The notes beneath the pieces are model-generated. The model was not told the DNA's origin. It saw nothing but the letters and a program-made list of their open reading frames with translations, and made no database searches. A DNA stretch of 64,000 nt, taken from assembly GCF_003259195.1 (NCBI RefSeq), contig NZ_QJPK01000003.1:1-64000 (forward strand), given 5' to 3'. Both the position numbers and the translations under genes were made by a program. The stretch comes from Paracoccus sediminilitoris. Its GTDB lineage: Bacteria > Pseudomonadota > Alphaproteobacteria > Rhodobacterales > Rhodobacteraceae. This document shows, in pieces, positions 57,168-64,000 of the stretch (position 1 is its first letter; each line of letters begins with the position of its first letter).

Positions 57168-57808
57168 CGCTGAACAGACGTGAACTGCTGACGATGATGG
57201 CGGCACTGGCTGCCGCCGGGCCTGCGCGGGCCCAAGGCCTGCCCAAGCTGCTGTGCCTGGGCGACAGCCTGACCGCCGGCTATGGCCTGCCCCGCGACCA
57301 GGGGCTGGTGCCACAATTGTCGCAATACCTGCAGGCGGCGGGGCAGCCCGCGCAGCTGATCAATGCGGGGATTTCAGGGGATACGACCTATGGAGGGCGG
57401 GTACGGATCGGTCTGTCGATCCGGCGCAACGCCCCCGATGCCGTCATCGTCGAGCTGGGCGGAAACGACATGCTGCGCAAGTTCGACCCGCTGAAATCCG
57501 AACAGAACCTGGACGCCATCCTGTCCGAAGCCCGCGCCGGAGACCGCCCCGTGCTGCTGGTCGGCATCCATGCCCCGGCGGGCCAGGCCGATTGGCGGCT
57601 GGCATGGACCCAGATCTGGGCGCGGCTGGCCAATCGGCATGGGGCGATGCTGTTGCAGGATCTTTATGCGCCGCTGGCTGATCTGCCGCCCGACCAGCGC
57701 GGTCCCTTCCTGCAGGGCGACGGGGTCCACCCCTCGGCCTTGGGGGTGCAGCGGATCGTCCAGCATCTGGGTCCGGCGGCCGCGCAACTGGTGGCGCAGA
57801 CCGCCTGA
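57164..57808 (+). CDS. Exported GDSL (SGNH) esterase, TesA-like
   Basis: 214 residues with a signal peptide (LTMMAALAAAGPARA). Catalytic Ser in LLCLGDSLTAGYGLPRD (block I), Gly in NAGISGDTTYGGR, Asn in LGGNDMLRKF (block III) and Asp/His in DGVHPSALGVQRI (block V). Similar to multifunctional lysophospholipase/thioesterase I. The start overlaps the copA stop (ATGA). Confidence 0.93.
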   Translation: MTLNRRELLTMMAALAAAGPARAQGLPKLLCLGDSLTAGYGLPRDQGLVPQLSQYLQAAGQPAQLINAGISGDTTYGGRVRIGLSIRRNAPDAVIVELGGNDMLRKFDPLKSEQNLDAILSEARAGDRPVLLVGIHAPAGQADWRLAWTQIWARLANRHGAMLLQDLYAPLADLPPDQRGPFLQGDGVHPSALGVQRIVQHLGPAAAQLVAQTA

Positions 57809-57814
57809 GGCCCG

Positions 57815-58294
57815 TCAGTGGCCGGCGTGGTCACCGCCATGGTCCATCTGGCCCATGTCATGACCCGCATTGGCGCGGGCGTTATCCACAACGGCGGTGG
57901 CTTCCTCGCGCCCGCAATCGCCGAAATCCAGTGTCAGCGCGACCTGATCGCCATCCGACAGCTTTCGCGTCAGGCCCAGCAGCATGACGTGATCGCCGCC
58001 GCGTTCCAGCGCGTGGGATTGCTGGGCGGGGACCTGAATGCCGCCTTCGATGCGGCCCATCTTCATGATGCCGTCTTCCTGGGTATGGCTGTGCAGTTCC
58101 ACCCGTTCAGCCACGTCCGATTCGACGCCTTGCAGCGTGCAGGCCACGTCGCGGTAATTCTCCAGCGTCATGAAGATCGCGCCCGTCATGGGATTGGCGC
58201 TGCGGGCATAGGCGTCTTCGACATGCATGCCGTCATGGGCCAGGGCGGCAAAGGGCATGGCGACCGCAACGGCGGTCAGGATCAGGGTTTTCAT
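57815..58294 (-). CDS. Periplasmic copper chaperone PCuAC
   Basis: 159 residues. Signal peptide (MKTLILTAVAVAMPFAALA). The PCuAC copper site is spread over VELHSHTQEDGIMKMGRIEG and QQSHALERGGDHVMLLGLTR with the His/Met ligands in family spacing, and the tail is His/Met/Asp-rich (NAGHDMGQMDHGGDHAGH). It supplies copper to cytochrome oxidase. Convergent with the esterase, 6 bp apart. Confidence 0.93.
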   Translation of the reverse strand: MKTLILTAVAVAMPFAALAHDGMHVEDAYARSANPMTGAIFMTLENYRDVACTLQGVESDVAERVELHSHTQEDGIMKMGRIEGGIQVPAQQSHALERGGDHVMLLGLTRKLSDGDQVALTLDFGDCGREEATAVVDNARANAGHDMGQMDHGGDHAGH

Positions 58295-58330
58295 CGGGTT
58301 CTTCCTTGGGAAATGGTCAGGGTCGGTGAA

Positions 58331-58672
58331 TCACGCGACCCCTGCCGGTGGGTCGCGGACCCGCCGCGCCCGCCCCGGAACGGGAATGGCCACCCGCACC
58401 TGAACTGCCTGAAAACCCCCGACCTGTGCCACCCGCAGCGGCAGAACCGGCGTCGCGCCACCGATCGCGGCCATCAGGGACAGCGCCATGTCAGGGCACA
58501 GATGCGCCCGGTCCTCTCCGCCCGGCAGGCGGGTCACCACGACGCCATGCCCGGTGCACAGGACGATCTGATCACCCTGACGCACCACGCCACGCGCTGC
58601 GCCCATCCCGATGCCGCTCAGCATCAGGGTCAGAATCAGCGCAAGGCCGGCAAGGCGCGAAGACAAGGACAT
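58331..58672 (-). CDS. Small exported or membrane-anchored Cys protein, DUF2946-like, unknown
   Basis: 113 residues from ATG 58672. Hydrophobic N-terminus (LAGLALILTLMLSGIGMGAA), then a block with two Cys in IVLCTGHGVVVTRLPGG and HLCPDMALSLM, a weak resemblance to DUF2946 proteins found with copper genes. The gene is on the same strand as, and 36 bp upstream of, the PCuAC gene, so they are probably one unit. Function not known. Confidence 0.5.
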   Translation of the reverse strand: MSLSSRLAGLALILTLMLSGIGMGAARGVVRQGDQIVLCTGHGVVVTRLPGGEDRAHLCPDMALSLMAAIGGATPVLPLRVAQVGGFQAVQVRVAIPVPGRARRVRDPPAGVA

Positions 58673-58724
58673 GGTCGCGACCCTAGGCGAAGACCGCCGG
58701 GAAATCAGCAGGAAATCGAACATG

Positions 58725-58750
58725 CAAAAGCCCCGCGCACGGGCGGGGCT
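58725..58750 (-). terminator. Terminator after rpmB
   Basis: AGCCCCGC and GCGGGGCT pair across a 6-nt loop and are followed on the minus strand by TTTTG; located 38 bp after the rpmB stop. Confidence 0.75.
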
Positions 58751-58787
58751 GTGCGTTCGGAAACCCCAAGGGGGCTTGCCGGTCGAA

Positions 58788-59087
58788 TCAGGCGCTCAGG
58801 ACTGCCGCGCCGTCCAGCTTGGCGATCTCGCGCTTGATCTTCAGCGCGCGGTCCGACAGCTCGGTGTCCTTGGCTTTTGCCAGGAAGGCGTCCAGACCAC
58901 CGCGGTGATCGACCGAACGCAGGGCTGCGGCCGAGATGCGCAGCGAATAGCCGCGGCCCAGCACTTCCGACGTCAGCGTGACGTCGTTCAGGTTCGGCAA
59001 GAACCGGCGACGGGTGCGGTTTTTGGCATGGCTGACATTGTTACCGGTCATCGGGCCTTTGCCGGTCAGTTCGCAGACGCGCGACAT
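58788..59087 (-). CDS. rpmB: 50S ribosomal protein L28
   Basis: 99 residues, alphaproteobacterial length. [20 protein letters not shown] and [17 protein letters not shown] at the N-terminus. It stands alone with its own promoter at 59190-59217 and terminator; the leader has a hairpin at 59150-59170. Confidence 0.97.
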   Translation of the reverse strand: MSRVCELTGKGPMTGNNVSHAKNRTRRRFLPNLNDVTLTSEVLGRGYSLRISAAALRSVDHRGGLDAFLAKAKDTELSDRALKIKREIAKLDGAAVLSA

Positions 59088-59145
59088 GGTGTGTTCCTTT
59101 GTCTCAACTACGCGGGCGTTCCCGGCAAGGGGTCCGTCCCAATAT

Positions 59146-59171
59146 GAAAGGGCGCCGCGAGGCAGCGCCCG
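59146..59171 (-). promoter_or_regulatory. Hairpin in the rpmB leader
   Basis: On the minus strand GGGCGC and GCGCCC pair across a 9-nt loop, followed by TTTC. It lies between the rpmB promoter and start codon, and also just after the ada stop, so it can be an ada terminator or an rpmB attenuator. Confidence 0.5.
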
Positions 59172-59189
59172 GAATTCCGTTTGCGGGTG

Positions 59190-59217
59190 GTTACAGCGAC
59201 ACGAGGGGGTCCGTCAA
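59190..59217 (-). promoter_or_regulatory. Promoter of rpmB
   Basis: Minus strand -35 TTGACG (59212-59217), 16-bp spacer, -10 TGTAAC (59190-59195). The -35 begins 4 bp after the ada stop. Confidence 0.65.
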
Positions 59218-59220
59218 CCC

Positions 59221-60300
59221 TTATCGGATCTTATCGGGCGAAATCCCCGCCAAATCGCGGTATCCGGCCTCCAGCGCGATCAACTTTTCCTTGCGCCACA
59301 GCCCGCCTGCATAGCCTGTCAGCGTGCCGTCGGCGCCGATGACTCGGTGGCAGGGCACGACCAACGCCAGACGGTTCGCGCCATTGGCCCCCGCCACGGC
59401 CCGCACGCCACTGGGCTGGCCGATCGCCGTGGCCAGCTGGGCATAGCTGCGCGTCTGGCCTGCCGGAATCGCCTGCAATTCCTGCCAGACCCGCATCTGG
59501 AACGCCGTGCCCGCCAGCCGCACCGGCACCTGCAGCCGGCCTGCGCGGCCCGCGAAGTAATCCTGCAGCGCGGCCTCGGTCATGTCGGTGATGCCCGTCC
59601 GCCCAAGACCGATGCGTCTGCCCGTCATCACGGACAGGCGGCGCAACCCCGCGGGCAGTGCCTTGCGGTCCACGAATTCCAGCAGGTGCAGCGCCTGGGT
59701 ATCGGCAATGGCGATCATGCCCCCCAAGGGCGTGTCCAGCCAATCGGCCAGCAGATCGGCATCCGAGGTCATCTGATGCGGCGGGTGGCCGAACAGCTGG
59801 GCAAAGGCCCGTCGGAACCCCGAGGCCGAATCAAATCCCGAATCCAGTTGCGCGTCGATCATGCGTCCTCCTTGGTTCAACCGGCCCATGCCCTGGCGCA
59901 GCCGCGCGGCCCGCGCCATCTGCAGGAAGCTTTGCCCGAAATGCTGGCGGAACAGCCGCCTGACGGTCGAGGGGTCCAGCCCCATCCGCGTCAGGCACCC
60001 CTCGGACCAGCGGTGATCGGGATCGTGGGCCAGTGCCTGCGTCAACCGGACGATCACCGGATGCGCGTCAGCCTGCGCGCCCTGCGGCCGGCACCGCAGG
60101 CAGGGGCGGAACCCGGCCTGCATCGCCGCCTGCGCGCTGTCGAACCAACGGCAGTTCCGCGCCAAGGGCTTGCGCGCCGGACATGTCAGCCGGCAGAAGA
60201 TCCCGGTCGAAGTCACGCCCACCAGCGCCACGCACTCATAGGCGGGATCGCGCGCCACAAGGGCGGCATAAAGACGGTCATGGTCGGGCAGATCACGCAT
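59221..60300 (-). CDS. ada: Ada: bifunctional transcription regulator/O6-methylguanine-DNA methyltransferase
   Basis: 359 residues. N-terminal zinc domain with Cys36, Cys40, Cys67 and Cys70 (IFCRLTCPARKP, CLRCRP), an AraC-type helix-turn-helix (about 80-180), and the methyltransferase domain with the acceptor Cys317 in LALVVPCHRVIGADG. In E. coli one of the four zinc ligands accepts a methyl from phosphotriesters and turns Ada into an activator. All expected residues are present, so both functions look intact. Not linked to alkA or alkB here. Confidence 0.95.
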   Translation of the reverse strand: MRDLPDHDRLYAALVARDPAYECVALVGVTSTGIFCRLTCPARKPLARNCRWFDSAQAAMQAGFRPCLRCRPQGAQADAHPVIVRLTQALAHDPDHRWSEGCLTRMGLDPSTVRRLFRQHFGQSFLQMARAARLRQGMGRLNQGGRMIDAQLDSGFDSASGFRRAFAQLFGHPPHQMTSDADLLADWLDTPLGGMIAIADTQALHLLEFVDRKALPAGLRRLSVMTGRRIGLGRTGITDMTEAALQDYFAGRAGRLQVPVRLAGTAFQMRVWQELQAIPAGQTRSYAQLATAIGQPSGVRAVAGANGANRLALVVPCHRVIGADGTLTGYAGGLWRKEKLIALEAGYRDLAGISPDKIR

Positions 60301-60364
60301 GGGTTTTCCCTTCGCCTGTCAGCCTAGCCGATTCGCCGGACGGGCGGGGCGCGAAATCGGGCAG

Positions 60365-61336
60365 TTATTGCGACGGCCCCTCCAGCCAGTCCAGCACCTG
60401 CTGCGCGGCAAAGGCGGCGGGCAGCTGGCCTTGGGCAACCTGACCGCCCAGCTCCTCGATGCGGGCCTTGACCTCGGGGCGGTCCAGACGGGCCATCAGC
60501 CCGGCGCGCAGTTCGGCCCAGAACCAGTGGCGGGCCTGTTCGGCGCGGTTTCGGTCGAAATGGCCATGCTGCCTGCGCCAATCGGCCAGTTGCTGCATCT
60601 GGTCCCAGGCTTCGGGCAAGCCCAGGCCCGTGGCGGCCGATACCGGCATCGCCTTGGGGAAACCCTCGGGGTCCTGGGGACGCTTGCGCAACAGCCGCAG
60701 CGCGCCCGCGTAATCCGCGACGGTCCTGCGCGCCGGCGACATCAGGTCGCCATCGGCCTTGTTGACCAGCACCAGGTCGGCCATTTCCATGATGCCGCGC
60801 TTGACGCCCTGCAACTCGTCGCCCCCCGCAGGCGCCAGCAGCAGGATGAACAGATCGGACATGTCCGCGACGAGGGTTTCGGATTGGCCGACGCCGACGG
60901 TCTCGATCACGATGATGTCATAGCCGGCGGCTTCGCACAGGCGGACGGCCTCTCGCGTGCGGAGGGCGACGCCGCCCAGTTGGGTGTTCGAGGGCGAGGG
61001 CCGGATGAAGGCGCGCGGGTTGCGGGCCAGATGTTCCATCCGGGTCTTGTCGCCCAGGATCGAGCCGCCGGACCGCGCCGAGGACGGGTCCACCGCCAGC
61101 ACCGCGACGCTGTTCCCCTGATCGGTCAGATTCGTGCCAAACGCCTCGATGAATGTGGATTTTCCGACGCCGGGGGTGCCCGACAGCCCGATCCGCAGCG
61201 CCTGACGGTCCGGCAGCCGGGCGATCAGATCCTGCGCCTCGCGGCGATGATCGGGGCGGGTGGATTCCACCAGCGTGATTGCCCGCGACAGGGCGCGGCG
61301 GTCGCCATTGATCAATGGCTGCAGAAGGTCGTCCAT
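60365..61336 (-). CDS. meaB: Methylmalonyl-CoA mutase-associated GTPase MeaB
   Basis: 323 residues from ATG 61336; longer in-frame starts are outside family similarity. G3E-type GTPase: P-loop GLSGTPGVGKSTFIEAFG, DPSSARSGGSILGDKTRM, IVIETVGVGQSETLVADMS, base-recognition LVLVNKADGD. It protects methylmalonyl-CoA mutase and helps load its B12 cofactor. No mutase gene is in the window. It starts 64 bp upstream of ada on the same strand. Confidence 0.95.
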   Translation of the reverse strand: MDDLLQPLINGDRRALSRAITLVESTRPDHRREAQDLIARLPDRQALRIGLSGTPGVGKSTFIEAFGTNLTDQGNSVAVLAVDPSSARSGGSILGDKTRMEHLARNPRAFIRPSPSNTQLGGVALRTREAVRLCEAAGYDIIVIETVGVGQSETLVADMSDLFILLLAPAGGDELQGVKRGIMEMADLVLVNKADGDLMSPARRTVADYAGALRLLRKRPQDPEGFPKAMPVSAATGLGLPEAWDQMQQLADWRRQHGHFDRNRAEQARHWFWAELRAGLMARLDRPEVKARIEELGGQVAQGQLPAAFAAQQVLDWLEGPSQ

Positions 61337-61486
61337 CAAGCCCCCGGTCGGATGTGGCAATGCCCCCGACAATCTGGACCAGCCCTTCCGGGCGGGCAAT
61401 CCCCCCTGGCCAACCTGCATGTAATCCTTGTCATGCCTTGGTGCAGTCCATAGCTTTGGTCGATGCCCAGAAAAGAGGAGCCGCCA

Positions 61487-61900
61487 ATGTCCACAGTTTC
61501 CCGGCGCAAGACACTGGCGATCATGGCGGCCGCGATGATGCCCGGTGCGGTCCAGGCGGGCCAGACCGGCCTGAACTGGAACAAGCAATCGCTGCGCCTG
61601 ATGATGGTCTCCGAAGCGGGATGCGAATTCTGCCGCGCCTGGCGTGCCCAGATCGCGCCGGGTTTCGACCGGTCCGGTCCCGGTGTCGCCGCCCCCCTTT
61701 TCGAGGTCGACATGAACGGCCCCTATCCCGACGGCCTGGCGCTGGCGGGCCGACCCCGCGTCACGCCCAGCTTCATCCTGCTGGATCGCGGCGTCGAGAC
61801 GGGCCGCGTCGAGGGATATGTGGGTGCGCGCGATTTCTATCCAGTGTTGGAACAGATGATGACCCGCGCGGGCGTAGCCGTCCCCCGCATGGGGGCGTGA
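61487..61900 (+). CDS. Exported thioredoxin-like protein, SoxS-like
   Basis: 137 residues from ATG 61487 (GAGGAG upstream). A short signal peptide (RRKTLAIMAAAMMPGAVQA), then a compact thioredoxin fold with Cys46 and Cys49 in EAGCEFCRAWRAQIAPGF and the cis-Pro region RPRVTPSFILLDRG. Resembles SoxS of Paracoccus, a periplasmic thioredoxin encoded with soxR in sulfur-oxidising strains. The next gene is the likely regulator, 2 bp away. Confidence 0.75.
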   Translation: MSTVSRRKTLAIMAAAMMPGAVQAGQTGLNWNKQSLRLMMVSEAGCEFCRAWRAQIAPGFDRSGPGVAAPLFEVDMNGPYPDGLALAGRPRVTPSFILLDRGVETGRVEGYVGARDFYPVLEQMMTRAGVAVPRMGA

Positions 61901-61902
61901 AG

Positions 61903-62259
61903 ATGGCCGGACCATCACAGGCCGAAGCGCCCGACAGGGAGATCGTGGACATCGGCGCCGATGCCGTCGCCCGCGACATGCCCGCCCGCGCGGCCGAGGC
62001 CAGTGCGCTGATGAAGGCCTTGGCGCATGAAGGCCGCATGATGATCCTGTGCCATCTGTCCGAAGGCGAAAAGACCGTAAGCCAGCTGGAACAGCTGTTG
62101 GGCCAGCGTCAGGCCGCCGTCAGCCAGCAGCTGGCGCGTTTGCGGGCGGAAAACCTGGTCGCCTCGCGCCGCGACGGCAAGGCGCGTCTTTACCGCGTAT
62201 CCGATCCCCGTGCCGCCGAGGTCGTGGCGTTGCTCTATCGGCTGTTCTGCCCGGATTGA
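61903..62259 (+). CDS. ArsR-family repressor of the BigR/SqrR (persulfide-sensing) type
   Basis: 118 residues, winged helix with [40 protein letters not shown] and [17 protein letters not shown]. Cys50 and Cys116 ([12 protein letters not shown]) are 66 residues apart, as in BigR (Cys42/Cys108) and Rhodobacter SqrR (Cys41/Cys107), where reactive sulfur links them and frees the DNA. No classical ArsR metal-site CxC is present. Upstream thioredoxin gene is probably co-transcribed. The sensing role is inferred from these residues. Confidence 0.82.
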   Translation: MAGPSQAEAPDREIVDIGADAVARDMPARAAEASALMKALAHEGRMMILCHLSEGEKTVSQLEQLLGQRQAAVSQQLARLRAENLVASRRDGKARLYRVSDPRAAEVVALLYRLFCPD

Positions 62260-62351
62260 TCGGCTTTGCGGTCCGGCCGCAAAGGCAGGCTTTTGTCGGC
62301 ACGCGCCTTGCGCTAGTCAGGCAGCGATCAATTTCCGCGAAGGTGGCCGAC

Positions 62352-63644
62352 ATGCATGATATCCGTGCGATCCGAGAAAACCCCGAAGCGTTCGAAGCGG
62401 CGCTGAACAAGCGCGGCCTCGAAGGGCTGACCTCGCAGATCCTGTCGCTGGACAGCGAACGCCGCGCGCGCATCAACGCCGCCGAGACCGCGCAGGCCGA
62501 ACAGAACAAGGCCAGCAAGGAGGTCGGCGCCGCCAAGGCCCGCGGCGACGAGGATGAATTCCAGCGCCTGCGCGGCTTGGTGGCCGAAAAAAAGGCCGAC
62601 ATCGCCCGGATGCAGGCCGAGGCCGATGATCTGGACGGCCAGCTGCGCGACCTGCTGCTGGGCATTCCGAACCTGCCCCTGGACAGCGTCCCGATCGGTC
62701 GCGACGAGGACGACAATGTCGAACTTCGCCGCTGGGGCACGCCCCCCGCGCTGGATTTCAAGCCGGTCGAGCATTTCGAGATCGCGGGCGTCGTGCCGGG
62801 CATGGATTTCAAGACCGGCGCGAAACTCTCGGGCAGCCGCTTCGTCGTGCTGAAGGGCGCCGTCGCCCGCCTGCATCGCGCGCTGGCGCAGTTCATGCTG
62901 GACCTGCACGTGACCCAACACGGGCTGGAGGAAACCTGGACGCCCGTGCTGGTGCTGGAAGACATGATGACCGGCACCGGACAACTGCCGAAATTCGGCG
63001 AGGATAGCTACAAAACCCGTGAAGGATACTGGCTGATCCCCACCTCCGAGGTGACGCTGACCAACACGGTCAACGGCGACCTGGTGGATCAATCCGCCCT
63101 GCCCCGCCGCATGGTCGCCCACAGCCAGTGCTTCCGTTCCGAGGCGGGCAGCGCGGGCCGCGACACCACCGGCATGCTGCGTCAGCACCAGTTCGAGAAG
63201 GTCGAGATGGTCTCGATCACCGATGCCGAAACGGGGCTGGCCGAACACGACCGCATGACCCGCTGCGCCGAAGCCGTGCTGGAGGCGCTGGAGCTGCCCT
63301 ATCGCACCATTGTCCTGTGCACCGGCGACATGGGCGCGGGCGCACGCATCACCCATGATCTGGAGGTCTGGCTGCCCGGTCAGGACCGCTATCGCGAGAT
63401 CAGCAGCGTCAGCTATTGCGGGGATTATCAGGGCCGCCGCATGAACGCACGCTATCGCCCCGAAGGTGGCGGCAAGACCGAATTCGTCCATACGCTGAAC
63501 GGATCGGGCCTGGCCGTCGGCCGCGCGCTGATCGCGGTGTTGGAAAACGGTCAGCGGGCGGATGGATCGGTGGTCCTGCCCACCGCCCTGCACCCCTATC
63601 TGGCGGGCGCCACGACGCTGGATGTCGAAGGCCGGCTGGTCTGA
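62352..63644 (+). CDS. serS: Seryl-tRNA synthetase
   Basis: Class II synthetase, 430 residues from ATG 62352 ([20 protein letters not shown]). Long N-terminal coiled-coil arm (about 25-105), motif 2 in [20 protein letters not shown] with FEKVEM, and motif 3 in [19 protein letters not shown]. Ends at a hairpin. Confidence 0.98.
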   Translation: MHDIRAIRENPEAFEAALNKRGLEGLTSQILSLDSERRARINAAETAQAEQNKASKEVGAAKARGDEDEFQRLRGLVAEKKADIARMQAEADDLDGQLRDLLLGIPNLPLDSVPIGRDEDDNVELRRWGTPPALDFKPVEHFEIAGVVPGMDFKTGAKLSGSRFVVLKGAVARLHRALAQFMLDLHVTQHGLEETWTPVLVLEDMMTGTGQLPKFGEDSYKTREGYWLIPTSEVTLTNTVNGDLVDQSALPRRMVAHSQCFRSEAGSAGRDTTGMLRQHQFEKVEMVSITDAETGLAEHDRMTRCAEAVLEALELPYRTIVLCTGDMGAGARITHDLEVWLPGQDRYREISSVSYCGDYQGRRMNARYRPEGGGKTEFVHTLNGSGLAVGRALIAVLENGQRADGSVVLPTALHPYLAGATTLDVEGRLV

Positions 63645-63658
63645 TCCAGCCCGAAAAT

Positions 63659-63686
63659 GCTGCCGCGCAGAATAACGCGCGGCAGC
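63659..63686 (+). terminator. Hairpin after serS
   Basis: Perfect 10-bp stem GCTGCCGCGC/GCGCGGCAGC with an 8-nt loop; followed by CCCCCTCTTTG, so only a weak T tract. Starts 15 bp after the serS stop. Confidence 0.7.
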
Positions 63687-63731
63687 CCCCTCTTTGTCGC
63701 AACTGGTCATCGCTCGGCGGCGTTGACGAAT

Positions 63732-64000
63732 ATGCAACGCATTGGCCCCATCATACAGCTGACCTTCTCGATGATCCTCGTGGTCTCGGGATTGGCTTTC
63801 ACCGATAAGGCGGCGCCGCTGCCGCTGCTGGTGCTGGACAGCCCGCGGTCTTCCGGGCCGCTGCTGCCGCCGCCTCTGCAGATCGACCCCGATGTCGCGC
63901 TGATCATCCCGCAGATGTATCTGGACCCGGTCAACATCCTGATGTGGGGCCTGCTGATCGTCGTCTGGGCGGTGCTGCTCTTGGACGGGATCGGACAGAT
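63732..64000 (+). CDS. Partial membrane protein of unknown family (cut by window edge)
   Basis: About 89 codons from ATG 63732 (a TTG at 63723 is in frame), open to the window end. A hydrophobic N-terminus (IIQLTFSMILVVSGLAFT), a linker with PLLVLDSPRSSGPLLPPPL, then a second hydrophobic segment (NILMWGLLIVVWAVLLL). I do not recognise it; the missing part prevents a call. Confidence 0.5.
   Translation, partial: MQRIGPIIQLTFSMILVVSGLAFTDKAAPLPLLVLDSPRSSGPLLPPPLQIDPDVALIIPQMYLDPVNILMWGLLIVVWAVLLLDGIGQ

Overview
The window is GC-rich, densely packed chromosomal DNA. It is most consistent with an alphaproteobacterium of the order Rhodobacterales, probably Paracoccus or a close relative. I infer this from conserved gene order (rpsL-rpsG-fusA-tuf; tRNA-Trp-secE-nusG-rplKA-rplJL-rpoBC; hemD-mitofilin-hemY divergent from tsaD-gpsA; DUF4170-kdtA-lpxK), from an alphaproteobacterial SecG with a Pro/Ala/Glu-rich tail, and from a persulfide-sensor-type ArsR regulator beside a SoxS-like thioredoxin. 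The genus is an inference; no rRNA gene is present. I see no insertion sequence, prophage, CRISPR array or integrase, so this is core genome.

Layout. 1-3542 (minus): str operon with a TTGACA/17/TATAGC promoter and a truncated tuf at the edge. 3571-4386: rhamnosyltransferase-like gene. 4460-16742 (minus): the transcription/translation supercluster, read from a clear promoter through tRNA-Trp, secE, nusG, rplK, rplA, rplJ, rplL, rpoB and rpoC to a strong terminator. A large hairpin lies between rplL and rpoB. 16791-18733 (minus): CoA-binding protein, YHS-domain protein and rlmB. 18856-20116 (plus): an unusual tRNA-Tyr and a GT-A-like glycosyltransferase. 20153-24104 (minus): ileS and an aldo/keto reductase. 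24314-25141: unknown membrane protein. 25151-29850 (minus): cobQ-ispH-gst-rnhA-TRIC-queF. 29923-32890 (plus): secG, pyrG and a stand-alone McrB-N-like (DUF3578) protein. 32968-37079 (minus): tRNA-Thr, then hemD-mic60-hemY. 37140-44234 (plus): a long, tightly coupled run (tsaD, gpsA, YciI, EVE, DUF4170, kdtA, lpxK, a 27-residue microprotein, an XpaC-like protein, truA). 44171-45019 (minus): sugar transferase. 45149-47272 (plus): usp, nfu, tsaB, rimI. 47352-52908 (plus): BMP-type nucleoside ABC importer plus purine-nucleoside phosphorylase. 52946-54576 (minus): mnmH and an L,D-transpeptidase. 54738-58672: a copper group (CopA ATPase, esterase, PCuAC chaperone, small Cys protein). 58788-61336 (minus): rpmB, ada, meaB. 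61487-64000 (plus): SoxS-like thioredoxin, BigR/SqrR-like repressor, serS and a truncated membrane protein.

Functional themes. Most genes make or maintain the gene-expression machinery: ribosomal proteins, RNA polymerase, elongation factors, aminoacyl-tRNA synthetases, tRNA modification (TsaD/TsaB, TruA, MnmH, QueF) and rRNA methylation (RlmB). Envelope genes (KdtA, LpxK, sugar transferase, two glycosyltransferase-like proteins, L,D-transpeptidase) form a second theme. RpsL keeps Lys43 and Lys88, and the rifampicin region of RpoB looks wild type, so neither shows the usual streptomycin or rifampicin resistance substitutions.

Most worth a second look: the tRNA-Tyr whose U8-A14 pair appears replaced by G8-C14; the solo DUF3578 protein with no ordinary start codon outside pyrG; the 27-residue membrane microprotein coupled to the XpaC-like gene; the orphan persulfide-sensor/thioredoxin pair; and several hairpins in ribosomal and convergent intergenic positions. 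None of these amounts to a demonstrated new system.
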